Positions 27,101 through 35,940 of a stretch of 64,000 bases of DNA are shown here, one piece after another. The stretch's first letter is position 1, and every line of letters begins with the position of its first letter. The notes below the pieces were generated by a model, which made no database searches, had not been told where the DNA came from, and saw only the letters and a list, made by a program, of their open reading frames with translations. This DNA is from Hyalangium gracile (GTDB taxonomy: Bacteria > Myxococcota > Myxococcia > Myxococcales > Myxococcaceae). The stretch covers positions 275,664 to 339,663 of the forward strand of contig NZ_JAHXBG010000012.1 of the NCBI RefSeq assembly GCF_020103725.1, in the 5' to 3' direction. The translations under genes were made by a program, and so were the position numbers.

Positions 27101-28843
27101 CTACGGGCCCCCCGCCGGCACCCGCGTGTAGACCTTCACCGTCATGCCTCGGGTTTTCGGCTCCTCCTTCTTGTTGGGCTCGAAGCGCAAGGGGTTGTAG
27201 TGAAGCGGTTCGCCCGCGGACGCTTCGGACCACTGGCTGAACAGCCCTTGTGACGCCTGGATGTTCCTCTGGGGGGGGACAGTCGAACACTTCACGGGGT
27301 TGCGCGATCCGATCCGCACGAGCTCCCAGGGCCGGAACCTGCCATCTGGATCCCGGCTGGATTCAAACTCCACCACGAAGACATAGCAGCCCGCGGCCAG
27401 TGCCTCCTCGGAAGGCGCGGAAGCCGTGTCTCCGGTGCTCGATGGAGCCTCCCCGCCCGCTTCCGGCTCCTGTTCCTTCGCCGCGGCTTCGCTCTCGGGT
27501 TGCGCCTCGGAAGGGGAGGGCTCCACCGTGTCCGGAGCGGAGGAGCGAGGAGTCGGCTCGGGCGGTGGTGCGATGGGCGCCTCTGTGAGGCGGAGTGGCT
27601 GGGGATTGGAAGGATCCGACACCGCCCTGGGCTTCGCGCGATTCATCCAGAAGAAGCCCCCTGCCAACGCGCCCACGAGGAGCACGCCTCCAAGCACAAG
27701 CGCCACGCCAGCCCCGCCACCCTTGCGACGAGGCGCGCCAGGCCGCACCTGGGTCGCTCCGGCAGGAGGCATCGCGGGCTCGGGCTCGGGAGAGGCCTGT
27801 GCCTTGTCGCGCCTTGGGGCCATCATCACCGTGGGGGTCTGGCCACGCCACTGGGCGAGTTGTTCCTGGAAGGCGCCCGGCACCTGCACCTGCCGCCCCG
27901 TGCTGGCGATCTCCTCACGGAACAGCTCCTCGACGAAGTGCGAGAGCGACATCGCCGAGAAGCGAGGCGCGGTGGCCGCCAGGAACTCCGCCAGCGCGTC
28001 CCCGAAGGCGTGACAGGACGCGTAGCGGTCCTCTCGCTCCACCGCGAGCGCCTCCATCACGATGGCGTCCAGCTGCTCGGGGATGCTCGGGTTGAGCTCC
28101 CGAGGCCGCGGAAACTTCCCCTCCATGAGCCGAGGCATCGCCACTTCCGGTACGTCCTCGACGGGGAGCTTCCCGCACAACAGCTCGTAGAGGACGATGC
28201 CCGTGGCCCACACGTCGGTGCGCGCATCCACCTCCTCGCCCGCCGCCTGCTCCGGCGAGAAGAAGAGGTACTTGCCCTTGACGATGCCCGGCTCGGTGCT
28301 GAACCCGCGCAGCTCTCGCGCCTTGGCGATCCCGAAGTCGACGATCTTGACCTGGCCTCCGTAGCTGACGAGCACGTTCTCCGGAGAGATGTCGCGATGG
28401 ACGATGCCCAGCGGCTGGCCCTTGTCATCCGTGCGCGTGTGCGCGTAGTGCAGTCCGCGGCATATCTCCAAGGCGATGAAAGCCGCGACGGGGGATGGAA
28501 TGGTGGGCATCCCCGCCTTCTGCGCGCGCTTGAGGAGGCGGTGGAGCGGCTGCCCGTCCACGTACTCCATGGCCAGGAAGTAGTCCCCGCCGACCCGGCC
28601 AAAGTCGTAGACCTGAGCGATGTTGCCATGAGAGAGCGTGGCCGAGATGCGCGCCTCGCTGATGAACATGGCGATGAACGCCTCATCGTTGGCGTGCTCG
28701 GCGAGCACTTTCTTGATGAGCACCGGCTTGGTGACGCCCGCCTCGCCCAACAGCCGGGCGCGATAGGTCTCTGCCATGCCACCACGCCCCAGCCAGGACA
28801 CCAACTCATACCGGCCGAACTGCTCTCCAGGTTCCAGAGACAT
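27101..28843 (-). CDS. transmembrane Ser/Thr protein kinase
   Basis: 580 residues from the ATG at 28843 with AGGA eight bases ahead (ATG at 28852 is an alternative). Kinase domain in the first ~290 residues: WLGRGGMAETYRAR loop, VLIKKVL Lys, IVHRDISPEN active site (Ser variant), VDFGIAKA, and SPEQ activation segment. A variable cytoplasmic region leads to one membrane segment (GVALVLGGVLLVGALAGGFF, about residue 385), then an acidic Pro/Glu linker and a small periplasmic domain with two Cys (GCYVFVVEF, VKCSTVPP). Ligand unknown. It converges with the other kinase gene. Confidence 0.92.
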   Translation of the reverse strand: MSLEPGEQFGRYELVSWLGRGGMAETYRARLLGEAGVTKPVLIKKVLAEHANDEAFIAMFISEARISATLSHGNIAQVYDFGRVGGDYFLAMEYVDGQPLHRLLKRAQKAGMPTIPSPVAAFIALEICRGLHYAHTRTDDKGQPLGIVHRDISPENVLVSYGGQVKIVDFGIAKARELRGFSTEPGIVKGKYLFFSPEQAAGEEVDARTDVWATGIVLYELLCGKLPVEDVPEVAMPRLMEGKFPRPRELNPSIPEQLDAIVMEALAVEREDRYASCHAFGDALAEFLAATAPRFSAMSLSHFVEELFREEIASTGRQVQVPGAFQEQLAQWRGQTPTVMMAPRRDKAQASPEPEPAMPPAGATQVRPGAPRRKGGGAGVALVLGGVLLVGALAGGFFWMNRAKPRAVSDPSNPQPLRLTEAPIAPPPEPTPRSSAPDTVEPSPSEAQPESEAAAKEQEPEAGGEAPSSTGDTASAPSEEALAAGCYVFVVEFESSRDPDGRFRPWELVRIGSRNPVKCSTVPPQRNIQASQGLFSQWSEASAGEPLHYNPLRFEPNKKEEPKTRGMTVKVYTRVPAGGP

Positions 28844-28985
28844 TGGGTCCATCCTAAACGACCCGTCGTGCCTCGTGCACGGACCCAACAGTCCGGTGGA
28901 GTCAGGCTCCTCACGCGCCAGTTCCGCGCGGCAGATCGCCCTCGGCCAGAGGGCGGCGCCTTGAGAGCGGCGGGTGGCTCGGCTT

Positions 28986-29085
28986 GGGAGCGGCGGGAAT
29001 CGAACCCACGGCGAGGCGAGAGCGAAACCCCAAGCAGGTCGCGCTGTTACCGGCTAACGCCTTGATCTCACTTCGGGTCGCTCCC
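28986..29085 (-). other. tRNA-like att remnant, copy A
   Basis: The minus strand reads as the 3' half of a tRNA: T-arm GTGGG-TTCGATT-CCCGC followed by acceptor CGCTCCC; a matching GGGAGCG lies 100 bases 5'. The central part (GGTAACAGCGCGACCTGCTT, then GGGGTTTCGC) is related to the copies at 31.9 and 34.3 kb. The D-arm and anticodon arm do not fold normally, so it is not called as a functional tRNA. It marks the left edge of the integration hot spot. Confidence 0.5.
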
Positions 29086-29268
29086 CCTCTCCGTCCCGTC
29101 TCGTCCCGCCTCGTCCCGTTCAATTCCCCGCTGGAGGGTCACACTGGGGGCACATGCGGCCCAACTCGGTCCAGCACGCTTGTGACAGGTGGTGATGACG
29201 AGCCCTCAACCCATGCCTCCTCCGATCCACGCGAGCCTCCACTCAACTCCACTCAACTGCTCTCGGCG

Positions 29269-29655
29269 CTACTCGGGGTCAGGCGAATCTACTTCCTGCG
29301 GCGTGAAGGAGGGCACGAGTTTCAGCTTCATCTCCACCCGCTTCCCGACAGCGAACGTCTTCCCAGCCACTTTTACGAGAGTTCCCCAGGAAGACAGCGG
29401 TTGCTTCCGCAGCCACTCCTCAGCACGCGCCATGTCTGGGAAGACATGTGCAGGATCGACTGAGGAGGGGGCGACCCTGTCAGTGTCGTGGAGGTACTCA
29501 CGGAACGCCGTGAACTGGTCGGTCACATAAAGATAGTGGAGTGCGTTCGCTGCGGCACTGATCGCATCGCGCGCAGCTTCCGGGACATGCTCCACCGCGC
29601 TCTCAAGAGCCTGGCACAGGGCTTCAAATTCGAAGTCTTCGGGTCGTGTCGTCAA
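29269..29655 (-). CDS. hypothetical protein, partner of the adjacent lipoprotein
   Basis: 128 residues, soluble, mostly helical (ALCQALESAVEHVPEAARDA ...). Its second half, FPDMARAEEWLRKQ ... VKVAGKTFAVGKR, resembles FPDMKTAQDWLKRN ... VLVAGAAFVIG in the upstream lipoprotein gene. It begins 11 bp after that gene, so the two form an operon. Such pairs recur next to polymorphic toxin loci in myxobacteria, and a partner or immunity role is a guess only. No catalytic motif is visible. Confidence 0.6.
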   Translation of the reverse strand: MTTRPEDFEFEALCQALESAVEHVPEAARDAISAAANALHYLYVTDQFTAFREYLHDTDRVAPSSVDPAHVFPDMARAEEWLRKQPLSSWGTLVKVAGKTFAVGKRVEMKLKLVPSFTPQEVDSPDPE

Positions 29656-29666
29656 GAGACCGCACC

Positions 29667-30188
29667 TCAGAGAGCCGCGAGAGGAACCAGCACCAGCACG
29701 CCCGCCCCTGCCGTGCCAATGACAAAGGCGGCCCCAGCCACCAGGACGATGCTACCCACCAACACCTCCGTCTTGTTCCGCTTGAGCCAGTCTTGGGCGG
29801 TCTTCATATCCGGGAACATCAGGGGCTGCGCCTCCATCTCCTTCACACATTGCATGTACTCTTCCCGGCACTTCTCCGTGCAGTAGTTGTGGTGTTGCGC
29901 GCCACCACGCTTGCGTGGCCAGGGAGGCTTTGAGTTCCAGCACCGTCTGAAGCAAGCGATCTGCTCTGCCGCACAGTCGCGCGAGCCAGTGCCCGTGAAC
30001 ACGAGTTCGAAGGCACGCGACTCGCGAGGGTCCTGCCTCGATTCATGCGGCGGCACCCCTCGCCCCTCAAGCCGTACCGCCTCAGAGCCGCCGCGCAACG
30101 TGGGCTGGGCGTTTTGGCATGCCACGAGCATGAGAAGCAGCGCGGCTGCGGAGCACCTGAATGCTGCGCACATGGGAAACCGATGCAT
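29667..30188 (-). CDS. cysteine-rich lipoprotein with C-terminal hydrophobic tail
   Basis: 173 residues from the ATG at 30188 (GAGGAG five bases upstream). Lipoprotein signal LLLMLVAC. The middle carries a Cys-rich motif (CAAEQIACFRRCW ... HHNYCTEKCREEYMQC) that could hold disulfides or metal. Then FPDMKTAQDWLKRN and a 30-residue hydrophobic end (VLVGSIVLVAGAAFVIGTAG ...) that would insert in a membrane. I do not know a function. It is co-transcribed with the 128-residue partner downstream. Divergent from the AbiJ-like gene. Confidence 0.65.
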   Translation of the reverse strand: MHRFPMCAAFRCSAAALLLMLVACQNAQPTLRGGSEAVRLEGRGVPPHESRQDPRESRAFELVFTGTGSRDCAAEQIACFRRCWNSKPPWPRKRGGAQHHNYCTEKCREEYMQCVKEMEAQPLMFPDMKTAQDWLKRNKTEVLVGSIVLVAGAAFVIGTAGAGVLVLVPLAAL

Positions 30189-30575
30189 AAGAGCTCCTCG
30201 AGCGCCTCCATACTGCCAGAGAGGGCTGAGGCCCGGTACTTGGTGCGACGGAGACCGAGCTTCCTCAAACGGGGCCAGAACCGAAGCTGGAGGAAGCGAG
30301 CCTGCCGCCTGGGGTAGCGACCAGCTGGAGCCGAAGAGGAAGCGACCGCCGCAATTGGATTGGGCCGGGCTGCTGCTCTCAGGCCGAGGCCTCTTGCCTC
30401 GCCCCTCAGAAGAGGGCTTGGGCAGGAGCGAGCGGACGGATCCTCGCGTTTCGCCGACTCCTGGTGTGCAGTACGCTCTGCAGCAGCGTGGAACAGGGGA
30501 AACGAGCACGACCTCCACACCGACGACGAAGGCGGCGAGGTGGGCGCGACGTCTTTTCCGAAGGGGAATCGAACG
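30189..30575. other. 387-bp intergenic region between divergent genes
   Basis: No gene or stable RNA is seen. It must carry the promoters of the lipoprotein operon (minus) and the AbiJ-like gene (plus). Several imperfect repeats of GAGGAAGCGA / GGCCTCTTGCCTCGCCC type occur, but none is strong enough to call an operator. Confidence 0.4.
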
Positions 30576-31849
30576 ATGCCGAACCGCCGCGAACTGGTCG
30601 AAGCGATCGCGGAAGCTCTCCATCCGGTGAGCGCCAACCAGCTTCCTGCAGTTTGTACCCGCCTGGGGCTGCGCGAGGGCACGGTCGACGAGGCGATGTC
30701 GAGCAAGCGGACGTATGTGCGCACCCGGCTCGAGGGGCTCCCGGATGCTGACGTGGTAGCCTTCGGAGCTCGTGTGATGGTGGAGCGTCCCACCCTGACG
30801 CTGAAGAAGACGCTCGACCTCCTTACCTCCGACGCCCAGCATTCGATCACAGCGCTCACGCGAGACGCTTTGCTGGACGAATTGTTCTTGATGGGCGGTT
30901 CGGCAACGCATCGGGCGACATCTGGCAGCACATGGTCAACAACGATGACTGGGAATGGTCGTACCTTTACCGTGATTACCTCGGCGTGATGGGCTCGCCG
31001 GACGGCGAGTTTCTCCACTTCCTGGAACAAGTCGTGCATCCCATCGTGCGTAAGGGTGACGCCCAGGGGCGCTACGTCGACGTCATCAACCGGCACCTCG
31101 CGGCGGATGGGTACCGTCTCACCATCGCCAAGCACGTTTCGGGGTACCCTGAGTTTCGCGCGTCCAGGCTGCGTGGAGGCGTCGAGAAACCAGTAGAGAA
31201 CATTATCTTTGCTGCAAACGGGCCGAAGCCGGAGATTGTCCTCGACGATGCGGTGAGCAACGACATTCGCATCGTCAAGAACGAGGAGTTCTGCCTCGTG
31301 TACGACCGTCCGATATCCCCCACAGGGCTCTACTGGGAGGACCTCGTGGCGTGGTGGGCCGAACGCACCGGGTGCTCCGACGAGGGGTCGACGCCGCGCG
31401 CCCTGTACGAGCGCCTCCGCGACTCTGTACCCGCCGGGCCCGAGCGAATGGTATTCTCGACCTACTATCTGGAGTTCAAGGAGCTGGGTGACGAACTTCC
31501 CGCGCTAATACCTCAGGTCTACCTCCACTACGACCCGTACACGTTGCGCGAACTCGGCGGGAACAAGCGGCTTCCGAGGCAGCGGATGGATTTCCTGCTC
31601 CTGATGCGCAATCTCCGCCGCGTGGTCCTCGAGATCGACGGCGTCCAGCACTACGCCGAAGGCGAGCGAGCCAGCCCTGCGCGGTACGCGGAGATGGTTG
31701 CGGAAGACCGCCGGTTGAAACTCGCGGGCTACGAGGTCTACCGGTTCGGCGGGGCCGAGTTCGCCCAACCGCCCGACGCAGTCAAGCGGATGATCCGAAG
31801 CTTCTTCGTCGCGCTGCTCGGTGCGACGCCTGCAAGCCGGATCAGCTGA
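30576..31849 (+). pseudogene. AbiJ-like N-terminal domain fused to PD-(D/E)XK nuclease, frameshifted
   Basis: Two frames make one protein of about 420 residues. The first (ATG 30576, AAGGGGAA upstream) encodes MPNRRELVEAIAEAL ... ALLDELF; the second continues from about 30892 with GRFGNASGDIWQHMVNN, a block typical of AbiJ-type N-terminal domains. The frames disagree near 30887-30893, where one base is missing or two are extra. The C-terminus has a restriction-endonuclease-like core (RMDFLLL, then VLEIDGVQHYAEG, then GYEVYRFGG). Abi proteins of this kind are considered abortive-infection effectors. As written, the reading frame stops at 30989, so the gene is inactive unless the shift is a sequence error or is recoded. 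Confidence 0.65.
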
Positions 31850-31883
31850 CCGCCACGACGACAGACCGCCTTGGAGAGCCGAT

Positions 31884-31917
31884 AAGAAAAACCCAGCAAC
31901 TCATTGAGATTGCTGGG
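31884..31917 (-). terminator. intrinsic terminator for a minus-strand RNA
   Basis: Perfect 8-bp stem CCCAGCAA / TTGCTGGG with a 10-base loop, followed on the minus strand by TTTTTCTT. It lies 10-45 bases past the tRNA-like acceptor end at 31.93 kb, exactly where a tRNA/tmRNA terminator belongs. This suggests that copy B is the chromosomal 3' end of a real RNA gene whose 5' part was displaced by integration. It also terminates read-through toward the AbiJ-like gene. Confidence 0.75.
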
Positions 31918-31920
31918 CTT

Positions 31921-32101
31921 CTCGGGATGGAGGCGGCGGGAATCGAACCCGCGCCGGGCGGTGCGAAACCCCTAGCAGAATCGCGCCCTTACCTCGTAAC
32001 CGCCCGGAATGCTTCGGAGTCGATATCCCGCCGCGTCCCGTTTCGTCCCGTCCTGTTCCATCCGGTTCCGCAGGCTTCTGCGACATACGTGCAACATGGC
32101 G
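31921..32101 (-). repeat. att-like repeat, copy B (tRNA/tmRNA 3' end plus integrase-end segment)
   Basis: Minus strand: GCGGG-TTCGATT-CCCGC T-arm, acceptor CGCCTCCA, preceded by a CTGCTAGGGGTT segment resembling the 3' side of an anticodon arm. It continues through a CGTCCCGT-rich stretch to TGCGACATACGTGCAACATGG at 32079-32099. The whole ~185 bp recurs at 34.31-34.50 kb with about 88% identity by eye, and TGCGACATACGTGCAACA recurs inside the integrase 3' end. The rest of 31850-32209 holds nothing else recognised. Confidence 0.7.
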
Positions 32102-32209
32102 AAGCCCTTGCCCCCTTCGCTTCGGGCCGTAGAGGAAGCCGTATCCGTCCGCTCAGCGATGTGCAGCAGGACCTTGTGGAGAGGAGCGAGATGGGACACC
32201 CCTGAGCCC

Positions 32210-32515
32210 ATGTCTAAGCTAGCCGACAAGCCGCAGTGGGTCCTCATCGCCGAGCAATTCGAGCAGAGCGGGCTGACGCAGGGAGCATTCGCCCAGCAGC
32301 ATGAACTGCGGCTGAGCACCTTGCAGTCGTGGATCTACCGCCGCTGGCGCCAGGGTGCTGCGCAGCCTGCACCGTCCGTGCGCCTGCTGCCTGTAGAGGT
32401 GGCGACGCCACGAGAGCCCCAGGTGGCAAGCGTGGAGGTGCTCACGCAAGGTGCGGTGCGAGTGCGTTTCGAGGTGGGCACCGACGTTTCCTACGGGGCA
32501 CGGTCTACGCTGACG
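32210..32515 (+). mobile_element. IS66-type accessory gene (orfA/tnpA) fragment
   Basis: ATG at 32210 begins MSKLADKPQWVLIAEQF, with GLTQGAFAQQHELRLSTLQSWIYRRWRQ typical of the small HTH accessory protein of IS66 elements, and continues to VRVRFEVGTDV near 32490. Then the IS66 similarity ends and the frame runs into antisense of the next gene. TnpB, TnpC and terminal inverted repeats are absent. It is a degraded insertion-sequence remnant abutting the end of the presumed immunity gene. Confidence 0.7.
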
Positions 32516-32521
32516 GATTCC

Positions 32522-32962
32522 CTACTTGTCAGCGTCGAGGACCACCGAGACGAGGCAGGCCTTGTCGTTGCGCGCGAAGCCCAGGCGGAGGCTGCCCCAG
32601 GGCTGGGAGTAGTTCAGATAGATCGGAGAGTCCGGGGGCTGGCGAGGCGTGGGAACGGAGAGCGCAGGGGAAGACCCAAAGTGGTGCTGTGCCTCCTCTT
32701 GGGTCACGCACGTGGATGGGTCAATTTCGAACAGAAGCAAGCCATCCTTGCGGCTGGACTGGGGGGTCGGCACGCGCAACTCGACGTTCTGGAGGGGAGC
32801 TTTCGCCGTGTCCCTCGCGCGGTAGACCGTGAAGTATTCATTGGAGACAGAGACCTCGGGCTTGAGAGAGGTCTCCATGAGCCGGTTCACCTCTTCGGGC
32901 TTGAAGGGGCGGCTTGCAGCCAGAGTGGAGATCAGCGCTAGGATCTTCGATGAGGTCATCAT
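32522..32962 (-). CDS. probable immunity protein for the PAAR effector
   Basis: 146 residues, no signal peptide or membrane segment, no known motif; contains FTVYRARDTAKAP and SPIYLNYSQPWGSLRLGF. Placed 42 bp downstream of the PAAR-metallopeptidase gene on the same strand, the normal place of a cognate immunity gene, which is the only ground for the name. The stop lies next to the IS66 fragment, so the true 3' end may have been altered by that insertion. Secretion to the periplasm is not predicted, suggesting a cytoplasmic target for the toxin. Confidence 0.55.
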   Translation of the reverse strand: MMTSSKILALISTLAASRPFKPEEVNRLMETSLKPEVSVSNEYFTVYRARDTAKAPLQNVELRVPTPQSSRKDGLLLFEIDPSTCVTQEEAQHHFGSSPALSVPTPRQPPDSPIYLNYSQPWGSLRLGFARNDKACLVSVVLDADK

Positions 32963-33004
32963 GACTAGGACAAGGTCTCCAGTGTACCACTGCCGTCCAT
33001 GGAA

Positions 33005-34090
33005 TCAGGGGCCTTTCTTGACCGCATGCTTGTCGTAGTGCTCCTGGTAGGGCTTGGCGTAGTAGTCATAATAGGTGCTGGTGGGGTCTGTGGAGGGAGA
33101 CTCTCCCTTGGCGAACAGCTGTCCGATCTCTGCTCTCGCTTTGTCCCGATCCGCAGCGGCTGGGTACTTCGCCGCGACCTCCTCGTATTTCGCCGACTGG
33201 CTCCCGGCAATGCCAATATCCGGTCCGCCGTTCTTCAGGATTTCCTGTCGCACCTGCACGTTGATGAGCGTCGCCTCTCCTTCATCCTTGAGTGCACTCT
33301 GAACGTTCCGGTTGACATAGTCCTCACGCGACAGTCCCTCGTGGGATACGTAGGGCTCTGGCGTGTACAGCGCATGGCCTGACTCGTGGGCCAGGGTCTG
33401 GACTACCACCTGGGGGTTCTCCTTCTCATTGCTGTCGATGACGATCTTCTTCTGATCCCGATTCGCATAGCTGCCCTTACCGGCCTCACCATACTCGACA
33501 GTCCACCCTTGGTTCTTCATCTCCTTCAGGTTCGCCTGCAGCGTGGGAGATTGGGCCGCCAGCTGATCCACTTCGTCGCCCAGCCCTGTCTTCTCCCCTA
33601 TGCTCGGGGCCGGAGAGGCCCTACTGGATGGGGTTGATGGAGTGGGCGCTGGAGAGCTCGGTGCCGGAGCTGCGGCTGACGCAGGCGCCGGGGCCGCCGA
33701 GGCGGCGGCCTCAGCGGCCTGTTTCTTCTTCTCGCACTCCTCGCAGAATGGAGTGCCGTTATGGGCGGCGAGCTGGATGGTGAACGCCTGGGTGGTAGAG
33801 CCGATGATCACGGTGGGACAGCCCGCCACGAGCACGCCGCCGTGGGAGGTGGGATCTCCCAGCCGCGCTGCGGGTTTTCCGCCGATGATCACAGTGGGCT
33901 CGCCTTGAGAGATGGAGTCCGAGACACCAGGGCCCACGCACAGCAAGGAATCTCCCACCCTAGCCGCTTTCTGGTAGCCGATGATGACCGTGGCTTCGCC
34001 TGAGGTTGTCGGCCCGCCCACGTGAGGAACGGGTCCCGGCTCCACCTTCGGGCAGACGTGCATGTCGGTGATGCGCGCAGCAGGAGGCAT
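33005..34090 (-). CDS. PAAR-domain type VI effector with C-terminal zinc metallopeptidase
   Basis: 361 residues. Residues 1-110 are a PAAR spike-tip domain: MPPAARITDMHVCP, then repeated ATVIIG / PTVIIGGKPAARLGD / PTVIIGS units. A CEEC motif (116-119) and an Ala/Pro linker (125-165) follow. The C-terminal toxin part has HESGH at 235-239 (HExxH zinc ligand/catalytic Glu motif in QTLAHESGHALY) and Tyr-rich C-terminus. PAAR proteins sharpen the VgrG spike and carry toxins into target cells. No VgrG or T6SS structural gene is in the window, so it is an orphan effector. The cargo-like position inside an integrated region supports acquisition. Confidence 0.87.
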   Translation of the reverse strand: MPPAARITDMHVCPKVEPGPVPHVGGPTTSGEATVIIGYQKAARVGDSLLCVGPGVSDSISQGEPTVIIGGKPAARLGDPTSHGGVLVAGCPTVIIGSTTQAFTIQLAAHNGTPFCEECEKKKQAAEAAASAAPAPASAAAPAPSSPAPTPSTPSSRASPAPSIGEKTGLGDEVDQLAAQSPTLQANLKEMKNQGWTVEYGEAGKGSYANRDQKKIVIDSNEKENPQVVVQTLAHESGHALYTPEPYVSHEGLSREDYVNRNVQSALKDEGEATLINVQVRQEILKNGGPDIGIAGSQSAKYEEVAAKYPAAADRDKARAEIGQLFAKGESPSTDPTSTYYDYYAKPYQEHYDKHAVKKGP

Positions 34091-34308
34091 GGCTTACCTG
34101 CACTCTTGAGGCTTGAGCGATCCGTTGACGCTCAGTCTTGGACGTAACTCCACACGGAGCCGCAGGGTGCGGGAGCGCGAGGCAGAAGGCTATACCACTT
34201 CCGGGGTAGAGCTTCCGTCAATCACTCGCGGTGCACAGGACCGCCAGCGACTCGGCCCGGTCCGGAAAGCGGGAGGCCAGTTCGCGCTTCACCTGATTGC
34301 TGGGCTTC

Positions 34309-34499
34309 TCAGGGCTTCTCGGGATGGAGGCGGCAGCGATCAAACCAGCGCCGGGTGGTGCGAAACCTCTAGCAGAATCGCGCCCTTACCTCGTAACTGC
34401 CCGAAATGAGTCGGAGTTGTTATCCCACCGCATCCCGTGTCGTCCCGTCCTGTTCCATCCGGTTCCGCAGGCTCCTGCGACATTCGTGCAACATGGCGG
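34309..34499 (-). repeat. att-like repeat, copy C (degenerate)
   Basis: A second copy of the segment at 31.92-32.10 kb. Here the T-arm is mutated (CTGGTTTGATCGCTG) and the terminator hairpin is broken, so it is a decayed remnant. TGCGACATTCGTGCAACATGG lies at 34476-34496. The surrounding 34091-34734 has no gene; a short tandem GCGGTCTACCGTCAA pair sits near 34538-34571. Confidence 0.65.
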
Positions 34500-34734
34500 G
34501 GCCGAACATGAGCCGGGGCAACTCAGTGTGCACCACGGCGGTCTACCGTCAAGCGGTCTACCGTCAAGCAGTGGCCGGACCGGCCCGAGGAGAGCGCCCT
34601 GTCGGCTCTGAGCGACAGCTACGGTACCTCCCGTCACGCTTCGGCAGTTCCGGCCCGAAGGAGAGGGGGGGGGCTCAACACCACGGTCGAGCACCTGAAA
34701 GTACGCCTGCACCCGTGTAGCGAAGCGCATCGCG

Positions 34735-35005
34735 CTACAGGTTCCGCGGCGTGCAAGGTCTGCAGAGACACAAGACCAGGAGCAACAAGGTCCAGCCAGC
34801 GGGGACAGTGGTGCAACCCCAGCCGTAATGGCGGCTCCTCTGGATAGAGAACCGGCGTTGGGCTGGAGCGCTAAAATTACCCGCAGCATCCATCGCGACA
34901 GTGGAGACGGTGTAGTTCCCGAAATTGACCTCGCGAAGAACGCTGGGGCTCGCGGTGAGCGTCCAGGCCGACACGGCGGACGAATCGGACGTAGGCCTCG
35001 CGGTA
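34735..35005 (-). pseudogene. C-terminal fragment of a surface protein with MYXO-CTERM-like tail
   Basis: Minus-strand frame reading VSAWTLTASPSVLREVNFGN, then YTVSTVAMDAAGNFSAPAQR (end of an Ig-like repeat domain) and HYGWGCTTVPAGWTLLLLVL, a GC-plus-hydrophobic tail like the myxobacterial sorting signal. No start codon or N-terminal part exists. The frame is interrupted where the integrase-related sequence begins (about 35010), so the gene appears to have been cut by recombination. Confidence 0.55.
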
Positions 35006-35009
35006 AGCG

Positions 35010-35924
35010 TTGAGGCCTCGTGGCGGGGGAGTACAAACCGCCCTTGATGCCATCGGTCCAGCGGAGATCGAAGACTTCAAGGCCGCCATGCGTAACAAGA
35101 CCTCGGCGGCGCGCGCCCGGAAGGAGGCCCCCACTCAAGCCGCCATCCTCAAGCGTAAGGACGTGGCGCCCAAGCCCCTGAGCCTGAAGACGATCAACAA
35201 CGTCCTGTCAGCGCTCAGCAAACTGCTGAACCTCGCGGAGGAACAGGAGGTCATCAAGCAGGCTCCGCGCGTGAAGCTCTTCGGCAAACTCCCAAAGCCC
35301 ACCTTCGATTTCCTCAGCTTCGAGGAGGCCGAGCGGCTGATCGACGCTGCCGAGCCGGAATGGCGGGCGCTGCTGCTGGTGGCGCTGAAGACGGGGCTTC
35401 GCCAGGGAGAACTGATCGGGCTCCAGTGGAGCGATCTGGACTTGGCACAAGGACGGCTCAACGTGCGGCGCACCATCTGGCGCGGCGTGACGGACTTGCC
35501 CAAGGGTGGACGCGAGCGGACGGTGGACCTTCCTGCGTCGGCGGTGGATGCGCTCAAGGCGCACCGTCACCTGCGGGGCCGTTACGTGTTCTGCCAGGAG
35601 GACGGCCAGCCGCTTACTGAGGGCAAGATGAAGCAACCGCTTCGCCGCGTGCTCAACCGTGCGGGCATCAGCCGTGAGGAGGGGCGGATCGGCTGGCACG
35701 ACCTCCGCCACACCTACGCGAGCCACCTCGCCATGCGGGGCGTTCCGCTCAAGGTGATCCAGGAGTTGATGGGACACGTCACGATCGAGATGACCGAGCG
35801 CTACGCCCACCTCAGCCCCGACACGCGGCGAGAGGCGGTCGGTGTTCTTGACCGGCCCCTGCCGCTTGCGCCCGCATGCGACATACGTGCAACACGGATG
35901 GAGGAAGCCGCTAACCATCCGTAA
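35010..35924 (+). mobile_element. int: tyrosine recombinase (integrase), N-terminal arm-binding domain missing
   Basis: 304 residues from a TTG. It opens inside a core-binding domain (AIGPAEIEDFKAAM) and continues into a complete catalytic domain: Arg131 (KTGLRQGELIGLQW), His230 and Arg233 (WHDLRHTYASHL), His256 (ELMGHVTIEMTE) and Tyr265 (RYAHLSP). Phage-type integrases usually have 60-90 more N-terminal residues for arm-site binding; those are absent, cut at the junction with the surface-protein fragment. An att-like site follows the stop by 17 bp, the usual int-attP arrangement. Probably inactive on its own, though all catalytic residues are kept. Confidence 0.85.
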
Positions 35925-35940
35925 AGACGTACTAAAAAAG

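Noticed and set aside
31921..32040. Functional tRNA or tmRNA gene
   Set aside because: T-arm, acceptor and terminator are present, but no matching 5' acceptor, D-arm or tag reading frame could be found; treated as an att remnant.
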